From Rotaria sordida (taxonomy: Eukaryota; Rotifera; Eurotatoria; Philodinida; Philodinidae), in assembly GCA_905250125.1 (NCBI GenBank), contig CAJNOL010001064.1, forward strand, positions 18,794 to 82,793: a DNA stretch of 64,000 nt, written 5' to 3'. Shown in pieces: positions 37,401 to 51,471 of the stretch. A program made the position numbers and the translations under genes. Each line of letters opens with the position of its first letter. The stretch's first letter is position 1. The notes beneath the pieces were generated by a model. It searched no databases. It saw only the letters and a program-made list of their open reading frames with translations, and was not told the origin of the DNA.

Positions 37401-40400
37401 TTTCCTTTAAGATGTCTATATAAATTTAAAAAGAAATTAAAAAAAAAATTCTTCCGATATTATCTTTTATATTCTTACTGTACAAGTTTAATATAATCTT
37501 CATATTGTCGTTCAAACCAATCTTGATAATTATTTTTTAAATAACTTTCATCTTGTCCCATACTACCATGTGCATCAAATATAATAATACTAATATTATC
37601 ATGTATAACTTGAATAAATCTAAATAAAATAAGAAAAGATAATTTTTATAGTTAAGATTTACGTGTATAGATATACTCTGAAAATGGTACAACATATTTT
37701 TTATTTACACGTTGATCAAATAACCGATGGTTTCTATAATTTAAAAACAATAAGAAATTTTATAATTAATATCAATATCTTACATTATTACAATAACAGG
37801 ATCAGATATAATTGTGACATTCGGCTTATATTTCGGTGGTAAAATAATCATTCCATTGCCAACTATTGATATAAAATATGAAATACATTTAATTTATAAA
37901 AAAAAGGTTTAAACATATGAAAAAGAAAAATCTATACTATTGGAAAGGATTGTTCTAATGAAAGAACTCTTCTATCCTACAATTGAGTTTATATTCTACT
38001 GACAGATCGAATCCTATGATATAGATAAACTACACACAAAAAGCTTTGTCACATTGCAGTTGGATTTTCGAAACCTGACTGCAATAATAGTTTACCAACT
38101 AATGAAAGAACGGTCCGAAGTGATTCATCATTTTTCAGTGCATATAGAAAGGATTTAAGGGTACTTCTGCATAACCACTAAAGCTGAAATTTTTACTACT
38201 AATACTTGGAAGTATTCTCCAGAAGTAAAATTGGCTCTTTTCATTTTTTACTTCCGTACCCGGATTTACAGAATCCTGAAAGCTAAGACTCCGATTTATC
38301 TATGAGTAGGTCTTATGATCCTGAGAATATTCTAAAAGCTTCAATCAAAACGATTGCTTCCTTATTGAGTTATTCAATATTCAAAATCTAATTACGTTGC
38401 ACAAATCATCAAAGAAATTGGAAGATTTTGAATATTAACTATTTCTTAATATAAAAAAATTGTCTTGGCTAAAACTTTTATTTATTCGGTCCTATAATAA
38501 AAATCTAGCAAAACTGTCATACCTCTGAAAAGGATATACATAAATTTGATTCGTTTTGAGACTATTCTAGTCCAAATACTGAAAATATCAGCTCAAGAAA
38601 AAAAATGATGAATCATTGCAAATAATTCCTTTATAAACGGATAATTATTTGTTTCTTTTTTTCGGTCAAAACTATATTTTGAAAGAAAAATTTCATCATC
38701 ATCGTATGACTAGAATAGAACTTACTAGTGTCAATTACAGAGAAACTTCTATTATTTATTTGTCTGAAATTATGCGGTAATTGATTTCAATTTCACATGA
38801 ATTCTATTGACACCACAGACTCAATTCGTCAGTTCAGTACGACCTCACGTAAAGGTTTTCTTGGTTGATGGTGGTGCACTTTCCATCGGAACTATTTAGC
38901 AACAGATATATTACATGAATTCCTAATGATAACGATGCATCGAACGCCAGAGAAGGATCTTTTTCTAATTAATATATTTAATCCAAAGTGTGTCAGTATT
39001 TGATATGGTTTAAATTTTTGTGATCCAAGCTGAGTCGGATTCTGTTATCGATTACTTTTTTTCAATCCTTTTCCTCCATTCATTCCGTAGTTAGAAACTT
39101 TCGTTCTCGATATTCCGTAGTTGGAACACCATAATTATGTGATAGGATTTTTTCTTGTTTATCTTTCTTTTCTTATGCTCACAGCCTGCAAGCTTTATAG
39201 TTGACCCGACCTGACTCAATGGCTACTATTTTTTTCGTGACCCAACCCAACTCGGTTCGAGTTGACCCGACCTGGACACATTTAATATGACTTGTTTTCA
39301 GATAACAACTCATTAAAGACAAAAGCTATAATCATTAATCTCCTTTCATATTCTTCAGGCGTTTATGATTTTTCAAAAACAAAAAAAAACATTTTTCTAT
39401 TAGTTCAATGAAAAACAACAAAATACAATAGAAAATTCTATCTGTTTTATTCTAAGCGAAATTACTAATTTTTACCTGTATTTTTTTCATCTAATGGTAC
39501 TGTAAAATAATCAATATAAGGCATTAATCGATTATTTGTCCATTTTCCAAATAGTTCATTATCATTAATAAATGCTTTAAAAACAACAAATTTCGATTAA
39601 AATAAAAAAAAAAAGAAGGATCATTTTGTTTACCAAGTTTTTTATTTCGATTATATAATGTTGAATAAGGAATTGATGGTCCAAAACATTCAAGTATATA
39701 ATAAGTTCCATTACCAAGACTAAATTGAGCATTTACATAACCACATGATTCATTATATGATAGACATTCAATTTCAGATTTTGAATTTGAATAAGTCCAT
39801 CTATTTTTATATGAAATTAAATTTTTAAAAATAAAAGAAAAAAAAAACCAACAAATTGATTTCTACCGATAAAATTGTTTTCCTAATGAATCATTGTGAC
39901 GTGATCCAGTAAAATAAACTTGACCCAAATTATCAACATGAATTATTTCATCTGCATTTATTTCTTCTGATGATTTTGCATCTATTTGTGGATACTAAAA
40001 AAAATAGTTTATTATTTTCTATTTCTTTTTCTTATTAATATAAATTATATATACTGTTTGATTAAAATGTATTCGTACAACACGTGGAAAAGCTTTTTGT
40101 ATTGATTTACTACTATGTAATGGATCAAAACGTATTATATAAGCATATGTACCATATGATGAAAAATATGGTTTAAGAAAACGTGATAATAAAAAAGATT
40201 TTCTTGTTTCTTCAATGAATTTTGATTTTAATTTTACTTTATCATTTGAAATTTCATATAATTGAATTATACTTGAATTTTGCATACGATTACCATAAAC
40301 AATAGATAAACATGTATCACCACACCAAACAACATGATAGATGTATACATCAGATTTTTTTCTAAAAATTTGAAATCAATATTTAAAAAAAAAACCAACG

Positions 40401-42868
40401 GTTAGCGCAATCTCTACGAGATAAAAATATCAAGCATGATATAGCTGCTGCTGTTGCTAATTATTAGAAGATTGTTTTATTCTATCTACTTTCGGACACA
40501 TAATCTTCCAGAAACTCAATGAGGAAGTAGTTCATATATTATAACGAAACATGATTGATATACGATCTATTATCGTATACCGACATCTCTGGCACATTCT
40601 ATGATACGGAGGAGAGTGTTGCTAAGGTGTCTATCACGATATTTGACGGAGAGGCGGAACATTGCTGAGGCGTCTGTCACTACAAATGACGGTCTCTCAT
40701 TAGCATCTGTCACAGCCTATGATGATCTATGCTTAGCGTCTGTTGCAGCCTGTGACAGTCTCTTACTATCATCTGTCACGGTATGTGATCGTCTATGCCT
40801 AGTGTCCATCAAGATCTGTGATGATCTATAGCTAGCATCTGCCACTGTCTATGACTAGCACCTGTCACAGTCTGTAAGGAGGGAAACGGATTTAAACTTT
40901 TACCCTTATGCTTCAACACTCCTTTTAGATTGTGTTTTATACAAGGAAGAACAAACTGATTTCATTGATTTCTAATGATCTATCATGATTTCCGATAACT
41001 TTTAACTACTTTCAGTCATGATTCGTATTCTTAAGGTCTTATAATGTTTTTTTTGATGGTTTCTATACTAGAAATCAATTTGTTTCCCTTTAGTTTTACA
41101 AAAAGAATCTTACAATTTTCCATATTCGATGGGTCGTGGTACACAAATAACTTTTCCTGACTTAATATTAAAAATACAAACATCAAGTAATGGAAGTAGA
41201 TCACCATATTTTGGATATGGTATAGAATATTGATCATCATTTTCCCATGTTAAATCATATTTTAAATAATGAATTTTTGGTAATTTTGTTAGATTTATTT
41301 TAATAAAAGCTAAATAATGATCATTTGGTGACCAAAATAAAAGAATATTTTGATTGAAAATTTCATCTAAGAAAAAACAAAAAAAATATGTATAAGAATC
41401 TTTTTAATAACACGTATTTTTATTTTGGAATATAGTTTAAGAGTAAATGTATCTTTCCAATCAAATCGTTTTTCAAATAATTGATAATAGAATCAGAATA
41501 TTTTACACTCGATGATAAGTTATTAATCAAAAATGTTCTCACTTTTTACATTTTAGTAAAATGACTTTGGTGAAATTGTTTTATAAATCATGTGAGTTCA
41601 AATCGAAAAATTGATTCATAAATAGAATGTTTATTTTATATGTACAGTTTATGAATATTAAGCGAAAAACAACTCTTTGTTTCTTTCTCAGTCCTTTTGA
41701 TTCATCGACAAAAATAAATAAGAAAATTTTTTTTTTTAAGAATAATAATCTTTTGAATATGAGTTTCGATTCCGTAATCTTACATTCATAAATCCATTCA
41801 ACGAGACCATTATGAATAGTATCTCGATTTCCATCGGTTGTTACTCTGTAACTTGTTTTCTGAGTTATATCATATACATAAACATCAAAATTATAAATAA
41901 AAGCCTAAAAAAAAGACTTTTAGTTTTTGATATTATAAGATAAAAGAAAAGGAATCGCTCACAAATAAATGATCTGAATGAGAATATAAAACAGCTGATA
42001 AAGATATTTTTTGATCATCAGGATATGTTATTGGTGCAATTATTTTCGATTTTTCATAAAGTTCATATTGATATTCAGTATAATATGGACGAATCTAATT
42101 TTAAAAAAAAAACAAAGATAATATGTACAAACATTTTTTTAGAATTTAATATTTAATTTCTTTACTTTTTCTTTTCTAATAGGTATAAGAATATATTTTG
42201 CTGATGGTGAAACAATTCCATAACCAATATTTTCTTGTTGTATAATATCTCTTTTAAATAATAATTCTTCTTTCAGTGTATCACAATTATAAATCCATAT
42301 AGAATCGTTTGTATCGAAATATGAAAAATATTTATCAGATATCCATGTACCATTCCAACTATTTTATAAAATCAAAAAAATGAAATAAAATCAAAAGAAA
42401 AAAGAAAAAGAAAAAACAATAACTAACGGTTTAGGTACTTTTATATTAAGTATATCTTGTTCACTAATTATAAGAAGTTCATTATGAGTTGTTGTTCGTT
42501 CTTAAATGAAATAACTAATTTAGAATATGTATTAATAACAAAAAAACAAAAATATATTTCTCTTACGAATGGTTGTAAGAAGAATTGCTGCAGCAATAAA
42601 TAGACAAATAATTGTAATAACAATAAATGCAATACCTAAACCTTTCCAATTTTGTTTTTTACTTGTGCCACCTACTAATTCCTATAAAAGAAAATTTATC
42701 AATATATTAATTTTTATTAATCGAAATAATAAAAAAATAGTTTTATTGTTTTTTTTTATTCTAATTTGTTCATAAAAAATATCTCACCACACAAAAAGAA
42801 CAAAATCCTAAGAAACTTTTTTCTGGTTCTTCTTCATCCCTAAGTGAGTGTCGTTGTGATGAAACCAT
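34499..42868 (-). CDS. DPP4-family type II membrane protein lacking the catalytic serine (DPP6/DPP10-like), 20 exons, 817 aa
   Basis: Exons: 42868..42788, 42681..42567, 42500..42428, 42358..42166, 42094..41963, 41904..41784, 41366..41114, 40361..40055, 39994..39867, 39800..39634, 39574..39476, 37862..37784, 37733..37677, 37619..37479, 37415..37346, 35171..35063, 35009..34960, 34895..34838, 34780..34707 and 34645..34499 (2454 nt). A short cytoplasmic tail precedes one membrane segment (about 41-65). Then come a beta-propeller region (WNGTWISDKYFSY; LLFWSPNDHYLAFIKI) and an alpha/beta-hydrolase end (IIIFDAHGS; HGTADE; YPDADDHFE). In active DPP4 the nucleophile lies in GWSYGG; here the aligned stretch reads FGLKAQG (667-673), with no serine. 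D744 and H777 of the triad remain. The substrate-binding EE pair reads Y239-E240 (WIYEYEIF). DPP6/DPP10 are inactive relatives that modulate Kv4 potassium channels; that role here is inference. Confidence 0.85.
36597..36894 (+). repeat. dispersed repeat family, copy 2
   Basis: Lies in DPP-like intron 15. It starts GTGAAACACGATCTAAAAG, contains TATCAATAACGTTTCGTTAT and GATAGAATAAAACAATCT, and ends near GCGCTAACAGTTTTT. Close to the 3' end it has ATCGTGTTTCAC, the exact reverse complement of its first 12 bases, which suggests an inverted-repeat structure. Confidence 0.8.
39190..39285. repeat. short GACCCGACCTG-type repeat patch in a DPP-like intron
   Basis: In intron 11, TTGACCCGACCTG occurs twice and GACCCAACCCAACTC once within about 80 bases, beside the palindromic AACTCGGTTCGAGTT. 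The patch is GC-richer than its surroundings. Confidence 0.5.
40395..40937 (-). repeat. dispersed repeat family, copy 3, with expanded internal minisatellite
   Basis: Lies in DPP-like intron 7, inverted relative to copies 1, 2 and 5. The edges match the other copies: GGTTAGCGCAAT at the left, and CTTCAACACTCCTTTTAG at the right. The AGATTGTTTTATTCTATCT segment is also shared. It is the longest copy because a 33-bp tandem array occupies about half of it. Confidence 0.8.
40622..40880. repeat. 33-bp minisatellite, about 7 units
   Basis: Unit boundaries at 40667, 40700, 40733, 40766, 40799 and 40832 are exactly 33 bases apart; the last repeat is shortened to 23 bases before 40855. The unit core is like TAGCATCTGTCACAGCCTAT followed by GATGATCTATGC. 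It resembles the single CCGTGACAGAC tract of the other repeat copies, which suggests growth by local duplication. The array happens to stay open in one frame, but I do not read it as a gene. Confidence 0.85.
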
Positions 42869-45800
42869 GGATTGTTTTATTAGAGGAAAATTAATAATAA
42901 ACTAAATTGATTATATTTCTAATATTCATAGAAATTATTCGACAATAAGGAAACAAAAAAAAAGGATATCTCAAAATCTGTTTTTTTTTTCTTTTACTAA
43001 GACAAGAAATAATTTTTTCTGCTTGTCTAATATTATTTCTATTTAGGATCTCATTATGATGATATCATTAATGAAGTGTTGAATGACATTGAAGATAAAT
43101 CAACTTCTGCTTGGCATACACTAGATTCTTGATCTATATTAAACGAACGACAATTCTAACAGTTACCATCATCACCAGATCTTTATTAGATATTAAATAA
43201 ATAAATCATCTAATATAAACAAGCGTATGTTCATGAGAGAAAAATTATATAGAATTATAACTCACTTTTAAGTGAATTTTGCTAGTCATTTATTGATAAA
43301 AAATAAAAAATAATTAAATTTTTTCTTTTTCAAAATGGAATTATACATCTTCTTAGTCGTTGTTATCGATATAGAACAACGATAATGAATATGATCGAAA
43401 AAAAAACCCAGCAGCTGAAATGTATTTAAAGACATCTGTCTCATCTTAGACAAGTATAATCCTGTCTATTTTTTTTTGTCTCTCGTTTCTCAGATTCTCT
43501 TTCTTTTCTTCAATATAGTTTTCGGTTTCTTTATTACACAAATATACATATATGGAGATTGTTGGTACTCTGTAATATATTACATTAATGATAGTGAGAA
43601 CAACTAATAATGATTAAAAATGAACTAAATTCTCTACTTAACTTGATGAGTAGTTAATTGTCAGTTGATGACGACTGTTAACTATGGAATCAGAAAAAAA
43701 TAACGTATGAAAAATAATATCAAGAAAAGACGTCTTTTCTCTAACGGCATACTAAACATATATTGTCTCTGGATTTGTTAATTGATTGATATTTCTTACA
43801 TTTAATGGAGATTCATATTCTTTTTTTCTTCCTACTCTTTGATTCTTTTATGTCCGATATCATAATTAATATAAGTGAATTGTCGATTTATTAGGACTGA
43901 TATCGATAGCTTTTTTTATATTTTCCGGAAAGCACAAGTATCATAATAATCAATATAAAAAAGAAAAAAACGACTATAGACTATTGGCAACAAAAGAAAA
44001 ATCAAATAAATATTACATTTATTGTATAAATACTTGAAAAATTTAATAGATCTGTTCAATGTCAAAAGCAAGAATAGACTTGTTATTAATATATATGGTT
44101 TTAATAAATGATAATTAAATTAAATGAAAATAGAACATAATTTCATTAAGATTCAACAAATTAATGTACATACAATAGAAAATATTGTTATTGAATAATT
44201 GTCAAAAATGTTTTTGAAATAACATTGAAATTCATTCTGATTTAACAGCCAGAAAAAAAATCATTTAAATTATATTATTTCTAGTCTTCTTTGAAGGTTA
44301 CATACAAATATGTTAAATTTATCTGTGTACATTTAATTGAATCGTATTGATTAAAATTATAAAATGTAGGAATGATTATTTACTTTTTCTTTTCAAAAGA
44401 TTGATATAATTTAAATTTGTTTTTTTCCTTTTACTATAGGACAAAAAAAAAACAATTCTTCTAATTGATATAGGACATTTATAGATATAAGTTGTATCTA
44501 TCTGGCTTTTTAATAGATGACACAGGCACATAAGAAAGAGACAGAATATTCAATTCATTTACTTACTCGCATAATACATGAACGCCATGAAGAATCTCTA
44601 AACAACACGGCATTCTTACTTAAAAAGCGTTTTTTTTTCATTAAACACTAGTACATGAATTTTTTATAAAAGTTACCGACAATTTCATGAAATAAGGGAA
44701 AAATATTATCAATACTTATAGATTTACATCAAATAATTGCACTGTTCTAAAAAAAAAAAGAACAGAAAAAAAAGGCATGACACATTGTAGACGACATATT
44801 ATTTTACTAATATTTAAATCATTAAGATAATTTATTTATAGTTTATAAATATAGACATAAACATTTCTTGATCAATAATCCATTACTTATGTTACTGGTT
44901 TTTTTTCTTCCATTTTACGTTAACTTATAAGTGCATAATTAGTGAAATATTTACTTTCATGTCACAGTTCTATTGTAAACGGAAGAACATTTTGCTCTGA
45001 TTCGTTTACCTACAAAATGTCTTACTTCTACCAGTCTCATTCTCATTTTGTTTGAATTACAACAGTTGGAATGGCATCGTTTCAATTTAAATTACATTGA
45101 ACAGTAATAGTGTGTACTTTCAATATAAACTGATGTCGCGTCCTCATTTTCTATTAGAAACAGTAACACGACATATCTTAGAAGGGTTTATTTTCGTCTG
45201 AGATCTGCATCAGAGTTAATTATAAAATGTCTGAATAAATTTTACATCAAGTTGTGTGAAGTGTTTTTTTTTCATGAATAAAAAAAAAAGGAAACACTGT
45301 CATATATCGGAAGTATGTCAATATTAGTCAAGCATCACGTATCGTGTTCTCTGTTCTAGAAGTACAAGTAGAATACTCTTACAAGTTTTGGTACTATCTT
45401 GAATATTTAATAGAATTATTTGTTAAATAATAATTTCAAAAATAAAATTTAAAACTTATCAGTATCAATAAAACTATTGGAGAATTTTATCGAGATTAAA
45501 TTGTAGTTTAATATTCGAATAAATTTAAATAATAATTATTGATAATAAAAACTTTCTACAAATATGCACATAATTACTATTGAAGAAAATTTAAAAAGAA
45601 AAATATGAATACTCAAATTAGATGGTTAAAATTTAATAATTAATTATGTGATGTCGGAAGAATGTAAGAAAAAAAAAGACTTTGCAAAAATAGGACAGTT
45701 ATAATTTATCAAAAACGAATTGGATATGTATTATGAATAGGAATATTACTTTATTTATGATATCATCAATATAAATAATGCAAACAGAAAATTTTTTTGG

Positions 45801-48505
45801 ATATATTTTTTAATAATATCACATATTGAAATGATGTTGGTCATAAGATAGAATATTAAGTAACATATCTTATTGTTATATTAGACATTTGTTTATTTGC
45901 TTACGATAGAAAGAAATCTTCCTTTATCGTTTATCTTATCTTTATTTTATAAATATAAAGATTGTATTTATATTTATCTTATGGAGTAAAGATATAGTAA
46001 CCTCCATCGTTACGGAACATACCATAAAGAAGGTCGGTCAGAAACAAGATCTTCTCTCTAGAATGATGACAACTCTAGATCTCTATGTTATTCAAAAAAA
46101 AAACATTCAGAGCCATTATTTTTTTCGAAAACGATAATAGACGTTACGCATCCAAAGTTACCATTTTACATCATGATGATCTGGAAAACGAAAACCCAAA
46201 AAACTATTGGTTCAAACGTGAGAATTCAAACTTCATGATCGAATCTATACAATTCTTAGAGAACACTACTCAAATAGACAAGTTTTCGTGGACTTTGCTT
46301 TTTTTTTGTTTTGTTTTCAAGATTCAAGATAATTAAAACGATGACAAGCTGATTTTATTCATCGAAGCTATGTGGACAGCTGATAATAGTTGGTGAATCA
46401 TGAAGATGATTATGCGATAAATTCACAGCGTGTTCTAAAAACATGCTGATATGCATTGATAGAGTTCTCGTAGTAATGGATTTTTTCGATTATCGATACT
46501 CGTAGTCTCGCGTTGCATTTCGCAATCGAGTGAAACTCGAATGTTATCTAGTTTTTCTATTGAGCCATCATATATTAACGAAGTATATGTGAAGAGAAGA
46601 AATGAAATACCTACTTGAATCAAACACATTCTGTTAGATCCTATCGAATTCGAATAATTTCAATGAAACTTTTTCGCTAATATTTTAAAAATGCTCGTAA
46701 AATTCACTTAGAATCAAAAATTTGCGGTCAAAAAACAAAAAAGATTCGTAGCAGATATCTAGATGTTCATATGGGTTTGATCCCTATCAGTGTGAATCTG
46801 TTCGATTTGGACTGATCCTTCCTTCTTCGGATATCCTTTATCGATGTTTACTTAGCAGAGTTATAAATAAATTATAGAAGAAAATATTAATAATAAAAAA
46901 TCATCATCAAAACTCATGAATAAGAACAAAAATGCTTCATAATATTCAATTCTTGTCCTAATTATAATAAATCCTTCGATATCTTTCTTTTCTAATTTAT
47001 AATTTGCAAGAAATATCCTAATATAAACTATTTATTATATATCTATGAATATCACTAAAATCAAGTAATAATCATACAATAACATCTGCTTTAGATATAT
47101 AATACATAGATAATTTGTATATTCTCTTTGTATATCATCATAAGATGATATACTGTATAAAGTATCAACAAAGTACTTGTTACTTCGAATGTCAACTACT
47201 AAGATGAAGAAAACTGAGAATGAAAATAACTTTGTCACTTACATTGCTTAAAAAAAAATAAGACAAACAATGTCAAGACATAACGATGCAAATAACATAT
47301 TATCACGTACTATTCTAAATTAAGGATAAGTTGGTTCATCTTATTGATTGAAACACATGTCACAAAATCCGATACACTCTAATTTATTTTAGTCAAAATG
47401 ATTTGAATATTTGTATCAATCTTTACTTAGTAGACTTCAAAAAAAAAATCTATTTAAACTTGACCTGAATCTAAAGAAGCCACATTCTTATTTTGATCGA
47501 CTTTTGATATATCTAATTGAAAACACAAATGATCTAAATTTTCTTTAAATTACCTTGATTGCAACCAGTGGTGCACTCAGTTTTTGTTCTATACATACAA
47601 ATTCTGTGTTCATATTTATACCATATATATATATTATGTGACAGTAATATTCAACTATCTCCCAAACATAACTCTTGGATTGAAATAGTTTGTAGAATAC
47701 TGAAAAGATCTATGTCATATGAATGAAATAGGAAATTAAACTACGTGATTAGCTTTTCAAATAATAAATTCCTTCTGTTACTATTTTCTTTAGAAAAAAA
47801 AAAAAAAAGAAAAAATAACATCCGATGCAAAAAAAATAGTCAGACAATATGTCGATCTGTATACTGTCATCGATGAGCACGTTCTGAAAAAAAAGAAATT
47901 ATTCTTTCATAATTTAATAGGAAGTATTCTCTTGTTTCGAATTATATCTGATTTATTTTTGTCGTACGTTCATATTGAAAATGACGCGAGAAGAAAGAGA
48001 AATACGCGCATAATAAAATTATAATTTTCATAGAAACTCATAAGAGAAATGATTTTATGAATGACAGTTAATTTCATGCTCGTTGATTCGATTTTTATGA
48101 ACTATTGAAAATGATCTTGAAAAACAATAGATAATTCGAATTGAATGATATCTTTTCGATAAATTTCATATAAAAATAGTTAAATTTATTATACGAGTAT
48201 TTTCGTTTTGTTTTTTTTTTCGTACAATATTTTACTTATGCATATTTGATAGAAATAATTTATATACAGTTCGAAAGAATTTTAAAAAGTTCCTTTATTA
48301 TTTTTAGACATGTTTATCGAAGATACATAGGAGTTGATATTTTATCGACTCCAAAGAGCAGACTTATTTTCTAGTTGTTTCTGTTTTTTCTCAAATCATT
48401 TAACTAATGAATGTTAGACAAAAATTAGTTATATATAATTTGAAAGAGGAGGAAAACATTGTCTCTCAATTGATATAAAAAGAAAATTTTCTTTCAAAAT
48501 ATTTG

Positions 48506-48508
<3 letters not shown>

Positions 48509-48536
<28 letters not shown>
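48509..48536. repeat. A28 homopolymer
   Basis: An uninterrupted run of 28 adenines. I found no target-site duplication or retroposed sequence beside it. Confidence 0.9.
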
Positions 48537-51471
48537 CAATATACAATTCGACACTTTTCTGTCATCGTTTTTACATTTTATATTATGTTTCTCATGTTTT
48601 ATTCAATAACAGACTCTATATTAATCGAGCATAGACAATACTCAGTAGTATCTATTACACAAGAGATGTTTTCTTTCTATTCAACAAATTCTTATAATCA
48701 AGAACTGATATTTAATACTTAATTATGCATAACGATCTTTAGACTGTAATATATTGTTTTTTTTTATCTTTATCGTATAATAGTTATCAATTCTAAATTA
48801 TGAATGACAAGATTTTTTTTCTCATAAAAAACAAATATTTCTAATCCATTTATCGTTTTTCCGATTATGAAAAGAATATAATGAAATAAATCAAATATTT
48901 GCTTTGATAAATGGCTAAAACATATCAAGATAATATGTCAATACATTAATATGTAATTAAATTAACTCATTAATAGTTTCATTGAAATTATGACCAAAAA
49001 TAAAATAAAAAACAAAAGAATAAATTATCTTATAATCATATACCTGATTAATAAAAATATTCTTATTTTTTATTGAAATTCTTCTCATGTTATTGATTGA
49101 TCAATAATTTTGTTTAATATTCGATAAGAATATTATATTAAATAAACTTTTAGTATTGCAATTAGATCATTAACATTTTATTTATCGTCGTTGATATTTA
49201 ATCAATAGATTGAAATATAATTATACTTACTAGTAATATTAAAATGATAATCCATATGAAATATTACTCATTCGAATATAGTAAAATAGACGTCTAATGA
49301 TTATGTATATGCTAAGAAAAAAAGACATTAGACGAGATCGTTTAAAAAAAATATATATGTATATGAATAAATAGTAATAAGATCGATAATTCGATTTTTT
49401 TTTTCGGGTAACTGTTTTTCTGCTCTACTTTTTCTTTTCTTATGTTCTATTATCGACGATGAATGACAATGATTATTATCGGAAGAAAGACCTCATCATC
49501 ATAGTCACGTACATAAACAACAAAACATATCATATTTCTTGTCTTCTTTCTGTCGATCTATCTATCTATCAATTATTTCTCATATCTATAGTACTTCTTT
49601 CTAGTCATTGAGTACTCAATAGGTCAGATGAATTTCTATCAATTATATTTTCTTATTGATTCTGCATCTCTCTTTTGTCTAACATATAATAATAAGAGCA
49701 GTAAAAAAGAACTTAAAAGTCACTAGGGAAATTCATAAGTATAAAGTACAGAAACTTTACGCATATTTATATGTTACCATAGAATAAGAAAATATTTAGA
49801 AAATCTCAGAAATATTATGCATTCATTAAATATCACTAATGATCTAAATGTGATATGTTGAAGTTTTATCATATATTTGCCTATTTGAATTAGCCATTAC
49901 TTTTTGTTTTTTATATCCTGATTATATTTACCATAATCATTTGTAATAAAACGTATATAATTTTTTTTTTTGTAAACTTCTATTCATTGAATATAGATAA
50001 TATGAGATCAGACATCGGAGAACTTAGAATAAGCGTAATATATAGAACCAAGATAACTATAGAAAAAATCTTTTGAAGAGATGACTCTAAACGCTTCGTT
50101 TATAGAAATAAGATGTAATTATAATTGTAAATGTTAATTCTTGAAAACTATCTAGAAAGAAAATATACACAGAGGAACGAATTGATTTCTCAATAGAATA
50201 TGAGTTCGTCAATGTTAATTTTTCTAGCATAACGAAAATTCATTTCTATAATATTAAGTATTTGTTCTTTTTATAATATACATTCCTTTGATTGGTCAAT
50301 TCAGACATTTTTGTCTATATTCTAAAATAAAGATAATCTGCACTGAGCAGTAATATTTTATTATGAAGAGTAAATTGTAAAATACAACATATATAAGTTT
50401 TAATAAGACTGTTGACCAATGAGTTGAAACTTTTCATAAATACAGTTAATCATAAAGTGAATATGGATTCGAAATTAGGGACGGAGAATTTTTTTTAACG
50501 TAACTGAATTAAAATAGGACTTAAGCAGTTTCTCTAAAGCATTCATAATAACAATAAAAAAATGAGCAACAGGCATTATTTAATTCGTTAATATTAGGTG
50601 TTAACGAGTCAGTCATCTGCTAACACTTTAAAGTTATTGCGATGGAGAAATTGTCATTGAATATCGATTTTTTCGGTCATACCCAAGACTCTTTTGGATA
50701 AATGCCAATGGTTTTTTTTTTATGAAAATTGCCTAACTCATGAGAAATTGGCATCTTCCATGATTGAGTAATTTATTGTATCTGAGAACAGATCATAGAC
50801 GTGAAAAGTACGATTGTTTTACTAAAAGAATTCGTTTTTTCAATGAAAATTCATCTACAGACGATGATGATGATGGACTATATGACGAAGTAACTGAATA
50901 CATGAAGAAGAACATGAATTATTAAAAAGGTAAACATATATTATCGTGATGGAAAAAGCATTCATGTATATATTCACAATAATAACGTTTGGTATCAACA
51001 CTGCGTTCCATTTCAGTATCATCAGAAATAAGCAAACATATACTTAGTGAAATTGATTAGATTTTCGAAGCAGAAAGACACCAAGTGAATCTTGAATTAC
51101 TTGTTTTTTTTGTGGAATTAAAACTGTACTATGACTGTGAAAGTATCTGCTGGATATCCATTAGCTCCAGTCAGCTACCGGCTGCAACTATTCTTGTCCA
51201 ACTGCGGAAAGTCGTACTCGCTCAGGATACTAATGACTATAATGTTCGACATCTATTCACATGGTACTGTGTGCAAGCCTGAACACCACCAGCCATAGAA
51301 TGACCTTGTACAAACCAATAATGGCTATTTGTCTCGGATCACTCGTTCAATCACACACTGACTATGTTATGACATACATCGGCTCTTGTAGTTAGTTACT
51401 GTGCATGGAGAGCACAAGAACTCTGCGCCAGATTAACTTTCTGTTTAGAGCACCCACACCTATCAACACTT

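Noticed and set aside
40601-40831. 76-codon open frame with an 11-residue repeat
   Set aside because: It is the product of a 33-bp minisatellite inside an intronic repeat; sister copies of the element are not coding.
40622-40880. CRISPR-like array
   Set aside because: Units are contiguous, without unique spacers, and the genome is eukaryotic.
46085-46336. 83-codon plus-strand frame in the gene-poor region
   Set aside because: No family resemblance, no flanking exons, and T-rich low-complexity ends; consistent with chance.
48509-48536. A28 tract as the tail of a retroposed gene
   Set aside because: No processed gene sequence or target-site duplication could be seen next to it.
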